From Alisma plantago-aquatica (Eukaryota > Streptophyta > Magnoliopsida > Alismatales > Alismataceae), in assembly GCA_963693085.1 (NCBI GenBank), contig OY856409.1, forward strand, positions 243,028,058-243,092,057: 64,000 nucleotides of DNA, given 5' to 3'. A model generated the notes under the pieces. The model saw only the letters and a program-made list of their open reading frames with translations, was not told the DNA's origin and did not search any database. Position numbers and translations under genes: made by a program. Positions 12,780-25,020 of this stretch are shown piece after piece (position 1 is the stretch's first letter; each line of letters opens with the position of its first letter).

Positions 12780-14090
12780 TAAACATTCCTAAGGGCAAGA
12801 ATCTAATAGACTGCCATATCTGCTATTCTTGGCTCCACTTCCCCACCATAGTAGTGCTTTAATCTTTAGCCATTGACAAGGAATGACCTAGTCCCATCTA
12901 TAATCTTCACAACACCATGGGGAAAAACCTACTCAATCACAAATGGTCCACTCCATTTAGACCTCAATTTTCCCGGATGCAACTTAAGTCTAGAATTAAA
13001 AACAAGAACCTTTTGTTTCGGGAGAAACACTCTATCCAAAATATGCCTATCATGAATCTTCTTCGTACTCTCCTTATAAATTCTAGAACTTTCATAAGCA
13101 TCCATGCTAAGCTCATCTAGTTCATTCAGCTCTAATAACCTCTTTCTACATGCTTCAACACGTCCAAAATTTAGTTTTTTCAACACCTAGTTCTCCTTAT
13201 GCTCAAGCTTCACAGGTAGATGGAAAGCACGTCCATAAACCAACCTAAAAGGCATAGTTCCTATAGGTGATTTATAGACCATCCTATGTTCCCAAAGAGC
13301 GTCATTTAGCACAAAACTCCAATTTGTCCTATTAGTTGAGATTGTCCTTTCCAAAATCTTCTTCACTTTTCTATTGGACACCTCAACTTGACCTTGCATC
13401 TGTGGGTGGTAAGGAATACCCACTTGATGTTTCACCCGATATTTACTCAATAAGGATCCAAATTGCCTATTGGTGAAATGTGATCTGCCATCACTAATAA
13501 TCAGTCAGAGGACACCAAATCTGCAGAAAATGATATCCTTCAAAAATTTGAACACAACTTGTGCGTCATTGGTGCAGGCTGGAATTGCTTGCACCCACTT
13601 AGATACATAGTCAACCGCAAGTAAAATGTATAGATTAGAATTATACGACATGAATGGTCCCATGAAATCAATACCCCATAGATCAAACACTTCAATCTCT
13701 TGAACACATTTAGTGGCATTTCATGTCACTTAAAAATATTACCTGCACATTGACATGCATCACAATGATGAACAAAATTGTGAGCATCTTTAAACAATGT
13801 TGGCTAGTAAAACCCACTCTCTAAGACTTTGAACACAGTCCTAGAGCTAGCATGATACTCCCTATAGGTAGAGAATGATAGTGTGATGAAATTCTTTCAA
13901 CCTCACATTCAGGTACACACTTCCTCAAAATTCCATCCCTATATTGTTTAAGAAGAATCGGGTCATCCCTGATGTAAAACCTCAATGAATGGAAAAATCT
14001 CTTCTTTTCTTGGTACCCCCAATCTGCAGGCATCTCTTTGTAGGATAAATAATTTATAATATCCACAAACTAGGGATCCTTAGTCTTGAT
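12780..14090 (-). pseudogene. Athila-type integrase, broken
   Basis: This region encoded the integrase that inserts the cDNA into nuclear DNA. Minus-strand frames give the catalytic-core start 'GIDFMGPF' near 13,655-13,672, then 'ISDGRSHF' near 13,490. A 'GQVEVSNRKVKK' stretch follows near 13,380, matching the D, D and E regions of gypsy integrases. Downstream frames (13,186-12,929) carry the basic C-terminal part ending in 'SKWSGPFVIE', usual for Athila/Tat elements, which lack a chromodomain. Stops separate the pieces, for example near 13,505 and 13,187. It continues from the RNase H frame without a clear boundary. Confidence 0.8.
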
Positions 14091-15640
14091 AGAAAAAAGT
14101 TTTTCATTTGGAAAATCCTCAACAATAGGGATATCTACATCTTTTTCTTTCACTCTTTCCAACGTAGATAGGTGATCTACTACCACATTTTCCACCCCTT
14201 CCTTATCTTTAATTTCTACGTCAAATTCGTGTAAAAGTAAAATACACATAATTAATCTAGGTTTTGCATCTTTCTTTTATAACAAGTATTTGATGGAAGC
14301 ATGGTCGGTCCAAACAATCACCTTAGCCCCAACTAGGTATTGGTGAAACTTCTCAAACACAAAAACAACCACTAAGAGTTATTTTTCTGTGATTGTATAA
14401 TTGAGTTACACATCATTCAAGGTTTTGGATGCATAATATATGATTGTAGGAACCTTATCTTTGTGTTGACCTAACACAACTCCCACTACATAATCTGACA
14501 CGTCACACATCATCTAAAACGGTAGGCTCCAAACAGGAGCTTGCACAATAGGCGCGAAGCTAAGCTTCTCCTTTAGAACTTTGAAGGCGTTCAAGAACCG
14601 TTCATTGAAAGAAAATCCGGCATCTTTTTCCAACAAATCTTGACCAACATTTAGCAAATTTTGAAAAATCTTTGATAAAATGACAATAAAACCCAACATG
14701 TCCCAAAAAGCTCCTTACCCCCTTGATTGATGTCTGTGGAGGTAGCTTGGAGATAACTTCTATCTTAATTGGGTCTACTTCCATACCCTTGTCGGACACC
14801 TTGTGTCCAAGCACTATGCCCTCACTCACCATCATATGACACTTCTCCTAATTCAAGATTATGTGTGTGTCCTCACACCTTTGTAAAACCTTGTCTAAAA
14901 TGTACATACAATCACTGAATGACTCCCCATACACATAAAAATAATCCATGAACACCACCAAGAACCGCTCTACCATATCAGAAAAGATGGCAAGCATACA
15001 TCGCTAGAAAGTGGCAGGTGTGTTAGAATGGTCGAACGAAATCCATCTATATGCAAATGCTACATAAGGGTAGGTGAAAGTAGATTTCTCCTAATCCTTT
15101 GGCTCAATAAAAATATGATTATAATTGGAATACCTATCGAGAAAACAAAAGTGTGAATGATTGGTGAGTCGTTCTAAGATTTGATCAATGAACGACAAGA
15201 GAAAGTGATATTTTAAGGTGACAACATTCAAAAGTCGGTAGTCTATACATACATGCCACCCTATCACTAACCTAGTTGAGATTGACTAATTAGCAGCATT
15301 AGTTGTGACACCGATCCCCCCTTTCTTAGGAACTACTTGAGTTGGTCTAACCCACATAGAGTGAAAAATTGCATAAATGTTTCCTGCAAATAGGAGCTTG
15401 CTCACTTCCTTCTTTACAACCTCAGTCATGATAGGGTTGAGTCCCCGCTGAGGTTGAACTATTGCCTTAGCTCCTTCTTCCAGCTAGAGTTTGTGTTGGT
15501 ATAAGCTCAAAGAGATTCCTTTGATGTTTTCTATTGACCACCCAGAAGCGGCTCAGTGGTTCTTCAACACAGTGAGTAACTACTTATCCTCTTCACTGCT
15601 CAAGGATGATGACATGATCACCAGGAGCTTCTCTTCTATA
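14090..15640 (-). pseudogene. Athila-type reverse transcriptase and RNase H, broken
   Basis: This is the polymerase part of the same pol gene. Near 15,060-14,930 the minus strand reads 'NTPATFQRCM' and then 'FMDYFYVYG' at about 14,938-14,952. The second catalytic aspartate of the usual F-x-D-D motif is tyrosine here, so the polymerase would be inactive even without the stops. The thumb/connection follows ('GHKVSDKGMEVDPIKIE', 14,800 region). RNase H text such as 'ASKTLND' and 'TDHASIKYLL' appears at 14,430-14,280. Many stops and several frame changes show old decay. Confidence 0.8.
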
Positions 15641-15650
15641 GCCATGAGAA

Positions 15651-16622
15651 CTATTTCAGATATGGTGGTAGGGGCTTCAATTCTATCTCAGGTGAGCTCA
15701 ACAAAGATGGCACCAATGGTGGAGGAGGTGGTCCCAAATCTTCAAAATATCTTACACAGTAGCAAGGTAGTGCCTTCATCATCAATTCACATTCTTCAAG
15801 AGAGTGACTGCGTGTATTTTCGTCCACCATGTTCATCAAGCATGCTTCCAAAGGTAGCTTTGGATTTGTCTGCAATAAGGAATCAGTTGTGGCCTCCTCT
15901 ATGGTAGATGAGTTATAGTCTTCTTCTTCATCGTCTGGGTGACACACTGCCTTGGCTAATGAGATCACCTTGGTGTTTTCCATGATATCCACTTCTAAAG
16001 TGCCCCTATCTACTTTTGTCATTACATGAGCCATGTCTAGGAATGGTTTCCCCAGAAATAGTTAAATCTTTCCTTCCACATGTTGAAGCATGCTACATTG
16101 TGCTTTGTCCCCCTTTTCTTGTGAATGCTCATGCATCTTAATCTCAAATCGGTCATCATGGGTGCCCATGGTAAGATGTCCTCTGCCCATTTCTAGAATC
16201 ATATCAGTTGTTGCTTGAAATGGCCTACACAGTAAGAGTTTATTGTAATGATCCTCTTGCATTTCCATCACCATGAAGTCAGTAGAAAAAATAAATTTGT
16301 CCACTTTTACTAGAACATCTTCACAAATGCCATATGGCCGAGCCATAGAGTTGTCATCCAATTCGATAGTCATACTACTTTTCCTAGTCTTCTTGAGACC
16401 TAGATTCTTGAAAGTTGACAAAGGCATAAGGTTTATGCTTGCCCCTGAATCACATAGCGCTTCACCAAACTTGGTATTTCCTATGAAGAAAGTGATGTTG
16501 AAACAACCCATATCTTGTCTTTTGGGAGGTGGCATTCCTAGAATAAAAGCACTCACTTGCTCCTTGAACACCACCACATTATCCTCAGGTATCCTTCTCT
16601 TCTTATTGATTATGTCTTTCAC
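15651..16622 (-). pseudogene. Athila-type aspartic protease and linker
   Basis: The retroviral-type protease matures Gag-Pol. The frame from 16,622 downward reads 'ALCDSGASINLMP' at about 16,441-16,460, which contains the intact catalytic D-S-G triplet and the hydrophobic flank typical of Athila. Farther on, 'LLCRPFQATTDMILE' corresponds to the conserved second half of the domain. One stop at about 16,062 interrupts the frame, which then continues in the same phase to 15,651 through an acidic, proline-rich linker leading into RT. Confidence 0.8.
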
Positions 16623-16639
16623 GAACTTGTCGTACGATG

Positions 16640-18328
16640 GTATCTACTTAATTCCATCAATGAGCAGAATATTGACAGATAATTTCTTGAAGCCATCTAT
16701 AAATTTTTGGAACTGTCGGTCTGCTTTTGTTACCTTCATGATGTTTTGAAAAGGCATTGGTGTCACTGGTGTCCTCTGATGAGGCGAGACATATGATTTT
16801 GATCTTGTATCCTCTGCCTCATCATTGTGCTCCTCAGTTGTATTTTCCTTTCTAACACATCATGTTTATCTGCATCTTCTATCACAGTCAGAGTTGTTGT
16901 TATAGTAACTTCACCTACACCTGAACTTATTGGTGCATCATTCAATAGCATCCTACCACTGTGGAGTAAGACTGCCTTGACATGTTGATTTCCAGAAGGT
17001 ATGTTAGTATTTGATGGGAACCCTTGCTGATTTGGCCATTTCAATGTACCCACATCCGCTGCTACTTAAAAAATATGTGTTTCCATGTTGTGGATTTGTG
17101 CCCCTTGGTTCTGGAGTTCTCTCCAAGTTTGACCAATAAGCACTTCATTCTGACTGACCAACTTTCCAAGCATTTCTTCAATACGGTCAATCTTCTTTTG
17201 TTCTTGTTGATATTGTGCTTGGCCACCAAACTGTTGTGGCTTGGGTTGTTGCGCCTGAGAAGGGTCTTGTTGGAAATTGTTAAGATCCTTCCATGAGAAA
17301 TCAGGATCCTTCCTACATAAATAGCCATTGCCCTGATAGTGTTGTTGTTGGTGCACAAACTAGGATTCCTCTTCTTCTTCTTCTGAAGGTGGTCCATCAT
17401 TGGCATACAACTTTTTTGCAATCAGGCCCAACTTCTCATTTAACATAGTGATGGCTTTGGACTCCCTGACACTTTTGACGATTGCTGGAAGCTCTCTCTC
17501 ATCACCCCATGACTGGTTCTTGGACATGTTCTTTAATATCTCATAACAACGAGCATGTTTGTTGTTGAGGAAGAAACCTACTCCTACACTATCCAGTGTG
17601 GTTCTCTCTCCCTTATGCAGACCATAGTAGAAGATCTTTCCATGCCCCAACAAATCAATACCATGATGTGGTACCTTCCTCAGCATATTTTAAAATCTCT
17701 CCCATGCTTCATAATAGGATTTATTGGCCTGCTATCAGAAATTATGGATCTTCTGCACCAGATCATTTGTCTTCTATGGAGGGAAGTAACGCTCAAAGAA
17801 AATGTCGATTATCTGATCCCATGTCTCAATACACTTATCATCAAGATTGTGAAACCATGACTTTGCACTTTTTGCCAGAGATGATGGGAATAGTTTCAGA
17901 TATATGATAGTTGTCAGTATTCTATCTATCTTGACCATATCACAGTTCTCAACAATGTTATTGATGTGTGTCATCTGGTCTTCAGAACTGTGGCCGTGGA
18001 AAGCTTGGGATTTTACTAGAGAGATCAATCCTGGATCAATCTTATAGCTACCCACATTGATGGTTTGTCTTTTGATTGGTCCTTTTTGAGCTGTTGAGGA
18101 AGAGGCGTTGATCCTCTCCCATATTGTTTTCTCTTTTGCTCCATCACCCATTTCTACTGAATCAGGTTCCTTTGGTGTTTCAGGTCCATCAAGTGGAGTT
18201 GTCAATGGTGGAGTTTGGTTGAATCTATCTACAGATCTTCCAAATTCCCTTTCTCTATGAAGGAGTTCTGCTTGCCCAAAACCCAGTGAAGATGGTTTTC
18301 CATAATTGTGGGCTCGAGTATGCACCAT
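16640..18328 (-). pseudogene. Athila-type gag, broken
   Basis: The gag of this element would form the virus-like particle. The start is the ATG at 18,328 ('MVHTRAHNYGKPSS'), about 165 bases inside the 5' LTR edge. The capsid core follows, with 'LKLFPSSLAKSAKSWF' near 17,850 and 'WDQIIDIFFERYFPP' ending at a stop at 17,774. The same phase continues at 17,686, 17,356 and 17,053. Three or more in-frame stops therefore break one long gag. The central part is glutamine-rich (17,360-17,200), as in Athila gags. A frame change lies between 16,763 and 16,622 before protease. Confidence 0.8.
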
Positions 18329-18491
18329 ACACTAGTCCCTGAAAGTAGCAAAATAATTATGAAAACATTATAGTGGATCTAGAAACAATAATGATGTTAT
18401 GATTCCATTTTAAGTGAAATAGAACTAAAAAAGAAAAAGGGTTGGCCTAGAGTGACCGACCACGTCACTCGTAGTGTTGGATGTTGTTGTT

Positions 18492-18509
18492 TCCTCAGCG
18501 ACGACACCT
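18492..18509 (-). promoter_or_regulatory. Primer binding site, tRNA-Asp type (degenerate)
   Basis: In element orientation the site reads AGGTGTCGTCGCTGAGGA. The Athila-type consensus is TGGCGCCGTTGCCGGGGA, which differs mainly by C-to-T and G-to-A transitions. It lies six bases inside the 5' LTR boundary. Confidence 0.6.
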
Positions 18510-18515
18510 AAAACT

Positions 18516-20071
18516 TGACATGTGTTTACCGTGTGTTCTACATAAGTGAACATATCGAAGTAATATAGGCCTTTTGAGGCCCGATTCGAACACATGGAAA
18601 CGTTCTCCAGAATACTACTACTAAATATGATCTAATCACCTAGGACAATAAAAGTGAATTGGTTTGATTGAATAGAAACAATTGTAGAAACAAAATAAGC
18701 TTAAAGATTAAGTTACTCAGATTAAAGGGGATTTCTCAAGACAATGGTTTCACCACAGATAACATTGCAATTTACTCCACACACTAACATTTATTACCCC
18801 TATCCCTGGATAAAGAGCCTGTAGAACAAACTACCCACTCCCGTAGTGTAGTTCACTACCTATTCTAATGCCAATCCCATTTCCATAGTAATTGGTTGAT
18901 TAGTTAGGTGCTTTACTATTAATCTTTAGATTTCTCCTCCTATTTATTCTCCACCTTTCCCAAGGGGTGCAATAAATGGGTAACTCTATGCTTTTACAAC
19001 CCTTAACCTCTCTCTTGAAATGATTAAAGGTCTGATTATCTATCTATGATGATCAAGCACAAACAAAGCAAGACAATTTCATAGATTTATATCCAGAAAA
19101 TAGGAATAAAGATGATATTAATGCATGGAAATCAATTACAATGCACATCTGGGCTACTCACGAATCCAAAGAAATTAAAGGGTTTAGCCCCGCATTAATT
19201 TTAATTGAAGAATACATGGTTGAGAAAGAGAAAAACGTGGGAAACATTAGAAAAACTAAAGTAACCCCTAGAGAATGGATGATCCAAATGATTCCCTATG
19301 TCGTGCATAAAATCTACTATCTTTCGACTGCAGATTTGCCTTCCGGAGGTGATCGGATCATCCCAGGTGAATCCTTCAATTCCTTGCTCTTCTCTCCTCT
19401 CTCTCTAGTGTCATGCAATGAAAAATGGATGCCTCCTCTAATCTGGCCGAACACCCCTGAAGTCATAGGGATCACTTAAGGTAAGAAATAACACCATTCG
19501 CTGGATTAGAATGCTATGATTGCCTGATCTGGAAGACTAGGTAGTACCGATTGGAAAGTCAGTAGTACTGAGTTTCTAGGGTAGCCACAATTCATCACAA
19601 TGTTGGTACTATCAACTTGTCTTGATAGCACTGAGTCTTTAGGTCATTCGAGCACTGCTACCCTGATGCCATCTCAGTAGTATCGAGTCGGTGAACTTGG
19701 TAGTATCGACTTTTCTCGATTCTATCTTGCACTTTACTAACGAGGTTTTGGTACTACCGACTATGAGTGTCGGTAGTATCGAGTTTGGGTAAGTCTTCTA
19801 GTCAAGTACTGACGGGAAGTCGGTACCACCGACTTTTGGTGTCAGTAGTACCTAGTATGTGAAGCTCGATTGTACCTGAAATTGCACAAGAATTTGGATA
19901 TGTACTTGATATGAATATTATACCATTTTAAATAGAATCATATAATTTGATGTATTTAGATAGAGTAGGCCTTTGATAGCATTTTATGAACAATTAATCA
20001 AATAAATGAAAAATCAACACATAAATTTGAGGAAAATATACCAATGAAAATGACTAAAAACCCATGCATCA
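18516..20071 (-). repeat. Athila-type 5' LTR
   Basis: It pairs with 9,254-10,817. The CGGTAGTACCGA-like word array lies at about 19,530-19,860. It ends CCCATGCATCA on the plus strand, followed by ATCGA, the right target-duplication copy. Confidence 0.85.
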
Positions 20072-20436
20072 ATCGACTCGAGATATTATTCGGTTAATCA
20101 GATTAAATGTTGGTGTCAGTTTGATAAAACACTAGAATGGTTGTAAGAGGCAGTGATTTGGATGATTCTGGGCACGAATCAGTCGGTTCATGATTTGAAT
20201 TGGTCGACTCATATCTGCATGTCAGTTTGTATCTAAACCGTTTGGTTCGTGAGATTGGATCTGGGTAGATTTGGTCATTTCTCAGGAAAAGTCAGCCAAA
20301 ACTAGTGAAAATTCCAAATGAAAGAGAGAAAAGCTAAACTACACAAATTTATGCTAAAATTATTTAAACAACAACAAATTGTTATCAAATAAAGATTTAA
20401 AATATGCAAATAAAGGTGATGGGTTTGCACTCATCA
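20072..20436 (-). repeat. 3' LTR of the old element, right piece
   Basis: This continues the LTR interrupted at 9,253. It ends GCACTCATCA, the inverted counterpart of TGATGTGC at 7,965, so the LTR has TG...CA ends. Directly to the right, 'aaatacctcgaac' gives, on the minus strand, a weak polypurine-type stretch before the LTR. Confidence 0.6.
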
Positions 20437-22289
20437 AAATACCTCGAACATAAAACTTCACTCATGCTCAAACAACATTAAATTTAAAATGCTACCACAT
20501 AATACTTTAGGTGCATCATCCGGACTTGCATAACAATATTTAAGTCCTTCCACTTTATATGGCCAAGCAACCTTGACTTCCTAGATTCACAAAAAATAAT
20601 TTTCATTCCCCTTACTTTAGGATTATTTCACAATTTGGTTCCTTTTCAAGACCTGCAATAAAATAAATTTCATATTTCCTTTACATTTTTCACCCCCGAA
20701 TATTCTTATGAGTCATTGCACAAGAATAGGGCTCAAGGATTGAATAGGGCTGTATAGATTCCCCTAGGAATAAAAGTGTAGTAAGGGGTGGTATGGAAGT
20801 TAGTGGTCTATCATCTATTTGAGTTTAGATCTTTTTATTTCTTTATTTGTAGTTACATTGACCGCATATTTTGGTGTGCTCTTTTCACATCTTTTCTTAA
20901 TGGTATGCCCCTATTAACTTATGAGGGGTATAGAAGGAGTGAAAGAGGGAGGAGAAGGGGTGTGTCACCCTAACCATGGAGTTTGACATATTTGGCTTTT
21001 TATTTATTTCTTTTGCAGATAAAGAGATAAGAAGTTGATGGAATAAGTGTTCAAAAGATTGTTCTCTACGCAACTCATTTTTCTAAATTTAGGCACATTA
21101 GGAATATCATACATTAGGTCAATTAATTTTGAGTTATGCAAAATCAACAAAATTTTGAAGTTAATCTATAACTCTAGATAAGGAAGAATTGCTTTTGAAT
21201 CATATCAGTCCTCTACATCTTGCCATCTTTTCAAGGAATGGTGTTAATTCAGGTCCTAGGTGACATGATAATTTCTATCAATGGTAGATTTTATAATTTA
21301 TGTTACAAAAGAAGTTGTATCAAAATATTGGTAAACATGCATATCATCATGCTCTCTAGATAAAGGCTTAGCCGACTAGATAAAGTCCATAGCTAAAAAA
21401 TCAAAAAATTTAAAGCTAAACTATATAACACAATGGAAATTTTTAAGAAATTTAAGATACAGTGCATGGAATGAGTAGATACCACCGATCTCCACCTCGT
21501 ACTTAAAATTTTTCTCCTCCCGAGAAAAACTTAAATCTGAAATGGAGGGGATAAAAGTGTGGAGATCACTAGGGGACCCTGAAAGCTTAAAGAATGTCCA
21601 ACTGAATGGAATGTGTATGAGGACTGGAACCTTGCAATGAGGAGCTTCATAGTCCACCCGATGATTGGGTGGTCGTCGAAGATCGAAGGGGCTTTCATAT
21701 TTCTCTTCGACTCACAGTCCCTCTAATAGGATCCACAAATCTTCCTTCATTAGTAAAGGAAGTGTTGGTGATAAATGTGGATTGAGGGAGATTTGTGGGT
21801 TTTTTGATAGTAGCATATGAAATGTTGGTTGTGCATGATAAGGAGGAGGATATGGCTCATATTCCCCCCCCCCCCATCATATTGATCTATGTATAGGAGA
21901 AATGGTGGTGATATGAAAGAAACAATTGGATCAACATTATAGATGTTTTTTCTTTCCTCAAAATAATGAATGAACATTGTGGTTGATGGGATTAGTGGGT
22001 TTCCTTGTTGATATATCATGTGACTCAAGTTCCTATGTGCAAGATGTTCCAAAGGTTCATGAGGAAATAAAATGGGAATATCATATTTATAGTTGAGGAG
22101 TGGGGGCATGTGACCTTCTCAAGTGGTGGTGGCTCCCCCTCTAGATCAGTCGTATGTGTAAAAGAAACTAGTTGTGGTGGAGTGTAAGGCTCTTGATGAG
22201 GAAGCATTACTCCAAAAATATGTAATGATTAGCATAGAAAGGTGGGAGCACATCATTTAGAATATGTTCAATTCTAGTTGGTTGGCTAT
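20437..22289 (-). other. Internal region of the old element, no gene recognised
   Basis: No protease, RT or integrase motif is found on either strand. The minus-strand frames around 21,421-22,109 are short and without recognisable domains. A run of twelve C bases occurs at 21,864-21,875. Confidence 0.45.
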
Positions 22290-22836
22290 TAACAACAACT
22301 GGATTAACATCCACGTGGGAGTGACTGGTGGAGCTTCAGGTACTGGGGTTGATTCTGTTGGATTGAAGATGATATAATCATCAACATCATCTTTGATTAA
22401 ATATCATTGACTACTCCATATTTCTTAGGGAGTTTTCTAATTGACTCGCAAGCGGCCTCACTAGAAGGGAGAGGTGTATATTCAAATGTTCCAATTGTGC
22501 CTCCAATCTATTTTTAATAGCTACTCCACCAGCTAACATCTCTAGGAGGGCCTCTATTTCCTCATCTCTATATGTCAGGTAATAATTTTCATGATAAGGA
22601 TGTACGCCATAATTCCCATAATATTGTTGATATTGTCTTGTATAGCATGGTTCATAATAACAACTTCTAACTACATGTGGAATACAACTTGCATCATATG
22701 TATCCGGAGGGGGTCTAATATCATGCTCATGGTAGAGTCTTTCTTACTAACGAGTTAACGTAGGGTATCCATGTTCATTATGACAGAAGGAACCATATCT
22801 TTCATGTTGTACATTCTATGGTCCCAACCACTCCAT
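22290..22836 (-). pseudogene. Gag-like tyrosine-rich frame of the old element
   Basis: Reading the minus strand from an ATG at 22,836 and ignoring stops gives an aromatic, proline-rich stretch. It contains 'RPPPDTYDASC' and 'YQQYYGNYG', followed by a leucine-rich segment ('LEAQLEHLNIHLSLL') that could form a coiled coil. This resembles the C-terminal part of gag proteins of Athila/Tat-type and related non-autonomous elements. At least three in-frame stops are present. The function is inferred from layout and composition only. Confidence 0.35.
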
Positions 22837-23398
22837 CTTTTTTTAATAAAATAAATTACAAAATGGAATCTAAGATAGAAAGAAGGGAAAAAGATCCAAA
22901 TTAAAAATGAAAAATTATGAGTAGAAACTAATTTTGAAAAAAAATTTAAGGAGATAACTAGAAGTTGCCATAGAACTAAAAATTACAAAGCAAGCTAAGA
23001 AATAATAAAGAAGACTATAAATTACAAAAAAAACTAGAAATCATTACTACCGAATTAGAAACTCTATAGAAGGAGGAGATACACTAACAAAATGGGTCTC
23101 GATAGAAAAAATAAATTACAATAATATAAGAAAAAAATCATGAAAAAAGACTAAAACTTGGGAAAATAACTAAAAGAAGAGCTTATAACAGAATTAAAAA
23201 CTATGGAACAACTGAAATTACAAAATAAACTACAAGGAAGGAAAAAAATCATACAAGAAGTCTAAATATTGTAAGGTACTATGAAACAAGATTGAAATTA
23301 TAGAACAAACCAAAAATTATAAAATCAAATGAATGTTATGAAAAAAAAGAAGAATTCTAACTATACAAACGATGACGTTTTAAAAGCAACATGCTTTG

Positions 23399-23416
23399 TC
23401 CCCAGAAATGGCGTTA
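23399..23416 (-). promoter_or_regulatory. Primer binding site of the old element (degenerate)
   Basis: The plus strand reads TCCCCAGAAATGGCGTTA. The reverse complement of the Athila-type tRNA-Asp site is TCCCCGGCAACGGCGCCA; 13 of 18 bases match. It is followed within five bases by the LTR edge at 23,421, which sets the element's orientation as minus. Confidence 0.55.
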
Positions 23417-23420
23417 TATT

Positions 23421-23680
23421 TTATGTGTGTTGTTGCAAACAAAACAAATCACTAAAAAAATTCTTAGAGTTGAACCATCTAAACATGTTGTTAGCTTGAT
23501 GCAAGCAACAAAAATTTTTAGTATAGTAAGGTAGTGGTCCCAAGAGACGGTAAAAAGGTAGTTGTAATCTAAAACAATCACAAGAAAAAGAAAGTAAAAA
23601 ATCTTGTTTGTTTAGAGTTTGGTAATGCTAAGAACAAAAAGAAAAAGTGTAGAAATAAACTAATTACAATAAAATGATAA
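23421..23680 (-). repeat. 5' LTR of the old element, left piece
   Basis: It aligns with 7,965-8,220 ('ctaaacatgttgttagcttga', 'agtatagtaaggta'). It stops near 23,680, where the LINE begins, and resumes at about 29,590. Confidence 0.6.
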
Positions 23681-25020
23681 GAAATAAACATAGAGAGTTT
23701 GGAAAAAATGATGGGGGATATGGGATATGGGGGGGTGGCGGTGGCCAGGGTGATACTAGCAAAATCCTAATGGGTGACAATTGTGGATCTGGTGGTATGC
23801 CCCAAACAAGAGCAACATTTTTAACCACATGGCGGCCTGGGAATCAAATAGATCTCCAAAGATTTGGTTTGAATCTGACTTATAAGGGAATTAGAGGTGA
23901 ATCAACTAGAGACCTAGGTGATCAACCTAACTAGGTGGAAACAGATCATGGTATTCCCAAGCATGAATCAGAATACATGGATGATGGTAACCCATTCCTA
24001 GAAGGTGATGGACTAGTTAAGAATTTGAAATCCTTCAAACAAGTCATCATGGGGGTAGGCGGAGGCAGGGCATCATATCCATATTTTAATAACGAAGAGC
24101 CTGAGGAGATAATCAATCCCAAGGATGTCGAACTGGTACATGAAAGGGTACCCCAAAATATATGTGGCCCCAGAGGCTGAGGAGATCATGAGCAGACCTT
24201 TCAAATATGTTGTGATCGTTAAATTAAACACAAATGATTTGGTTTCCTAACTATCGTTGAATGAGTAAAACTTCTCTAGAGACCTACATGTTTCTTTGAA
24301 CTTTACAAACTGACTGACCAGTATGTGGTTCAATTCCAGAGCATAGGAAACCTAGAGAACACCCTCACTAAGGGTCCCTGGTCACTTTTTGGAAGTTGTT
24401 TGGTGGTGTGGCCTTGGGACCACTGCTTTGAGCCTTCCAAAGGGCACCCTAATTGTATTTCCACATGGATACAAGTCCTTGGGTTTCCCATTCATTACTA
24501 TAACTAGGATATGTTTCATAGAATAGGGCAAGTAGTGGGGCACCTGATTAGAGTGGGTGACCATTCAATAAATTGAACTAGGAGTAGGTTCCCTACACTT
24601 GCAGTGGAGATCGATACGAGTAAGCCAATACATCCTGCCATCCTTATCAATGGGGGAAGTACATGATTGACTATGTGTCCTTAACAAACATGTGCTTACT
24701 CTGTGGAAAGATAGGGCATTCCACTTCCAAATGCAAAGGTCCTAATGAAGACCCATCAAACCCCAAAGTACATAACAATGATGAAGAGGCAGAAGTATGC
24801 TTGGTTGAAGAAGAAGAAAAGTGGTAGGTGTACTACAGGAAGAGTATACTAACTCATAGACCATCGAGAAATTAGGAGGTTTCCCATAAAAATGCCACAT
24901 AGGGGAGTCAATTAGCAAGCAGATATCAAATGCTTGAAGATGAGGATGAGCAGATCACTGAAGAAAAGGATGATGAAATGAACGCTCAATTACACCCTAA
25001 GAGCCAATAGAACACTCAGG
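23674..25020 (+). pseudogene. LINE ORF1: DUF4283-type RNA-binding protein, broken
   Basis: ORF1 proteins of plant L1 elements bind the element RNA. A glycine-rich N-terminus (23,720-23,800) is followed by an in-frame TAG at 23,932-23,934 in a frame otherwise open to 24,180. The DUF4283 core spans about 24,310-24,600 and includes 'GNLENTLTKGPWSLFG' and 'WIQVLGFPIHYYN'. An intact zinc knuckle C-LLC-GKIGHSTSK-C follows at about 24,692-24,736. Acidic residues then continue to about 25,020. The in-frame TAG is shared with the inverted copy at 31,835-32,553, so it predates that duplication. Confidence 0.75.

Larger units (their letters stand above)
9254..20071 (-). mobile_element. Complete but defective Athila-type Ty3/gypsy retrotransposon
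   Basis: The element is 10.8 kb long and lies on the minus strand. Its two LTRs of about 1.56 kb (9,254-10,817 and 18,516-20,071) read TGATGCATGGG...TGTCA in element orientation. A near-match to the tRNA-Asp primer site used by Athila elements lies at 18,492-18,509. The coding order is gag, protease, RT, RNase H, integrase, with no chromodomain, followed by about 2 kb of non-coding DNA before the 3' LTR. The gypsy order and primer type identify the clade. Stops and frameshifts occur in every domain. The insertion split the LTR of an older element and left a 5-bp duplication (ATCAA/ATCGA). Confidence 0.85.

Noticed and set aside
21864..21875. Run of twelve C bases as a functional element
   Set aside because: A single homopolymer in decayed sequence, more likely slippage or sequencing noise than a signal.
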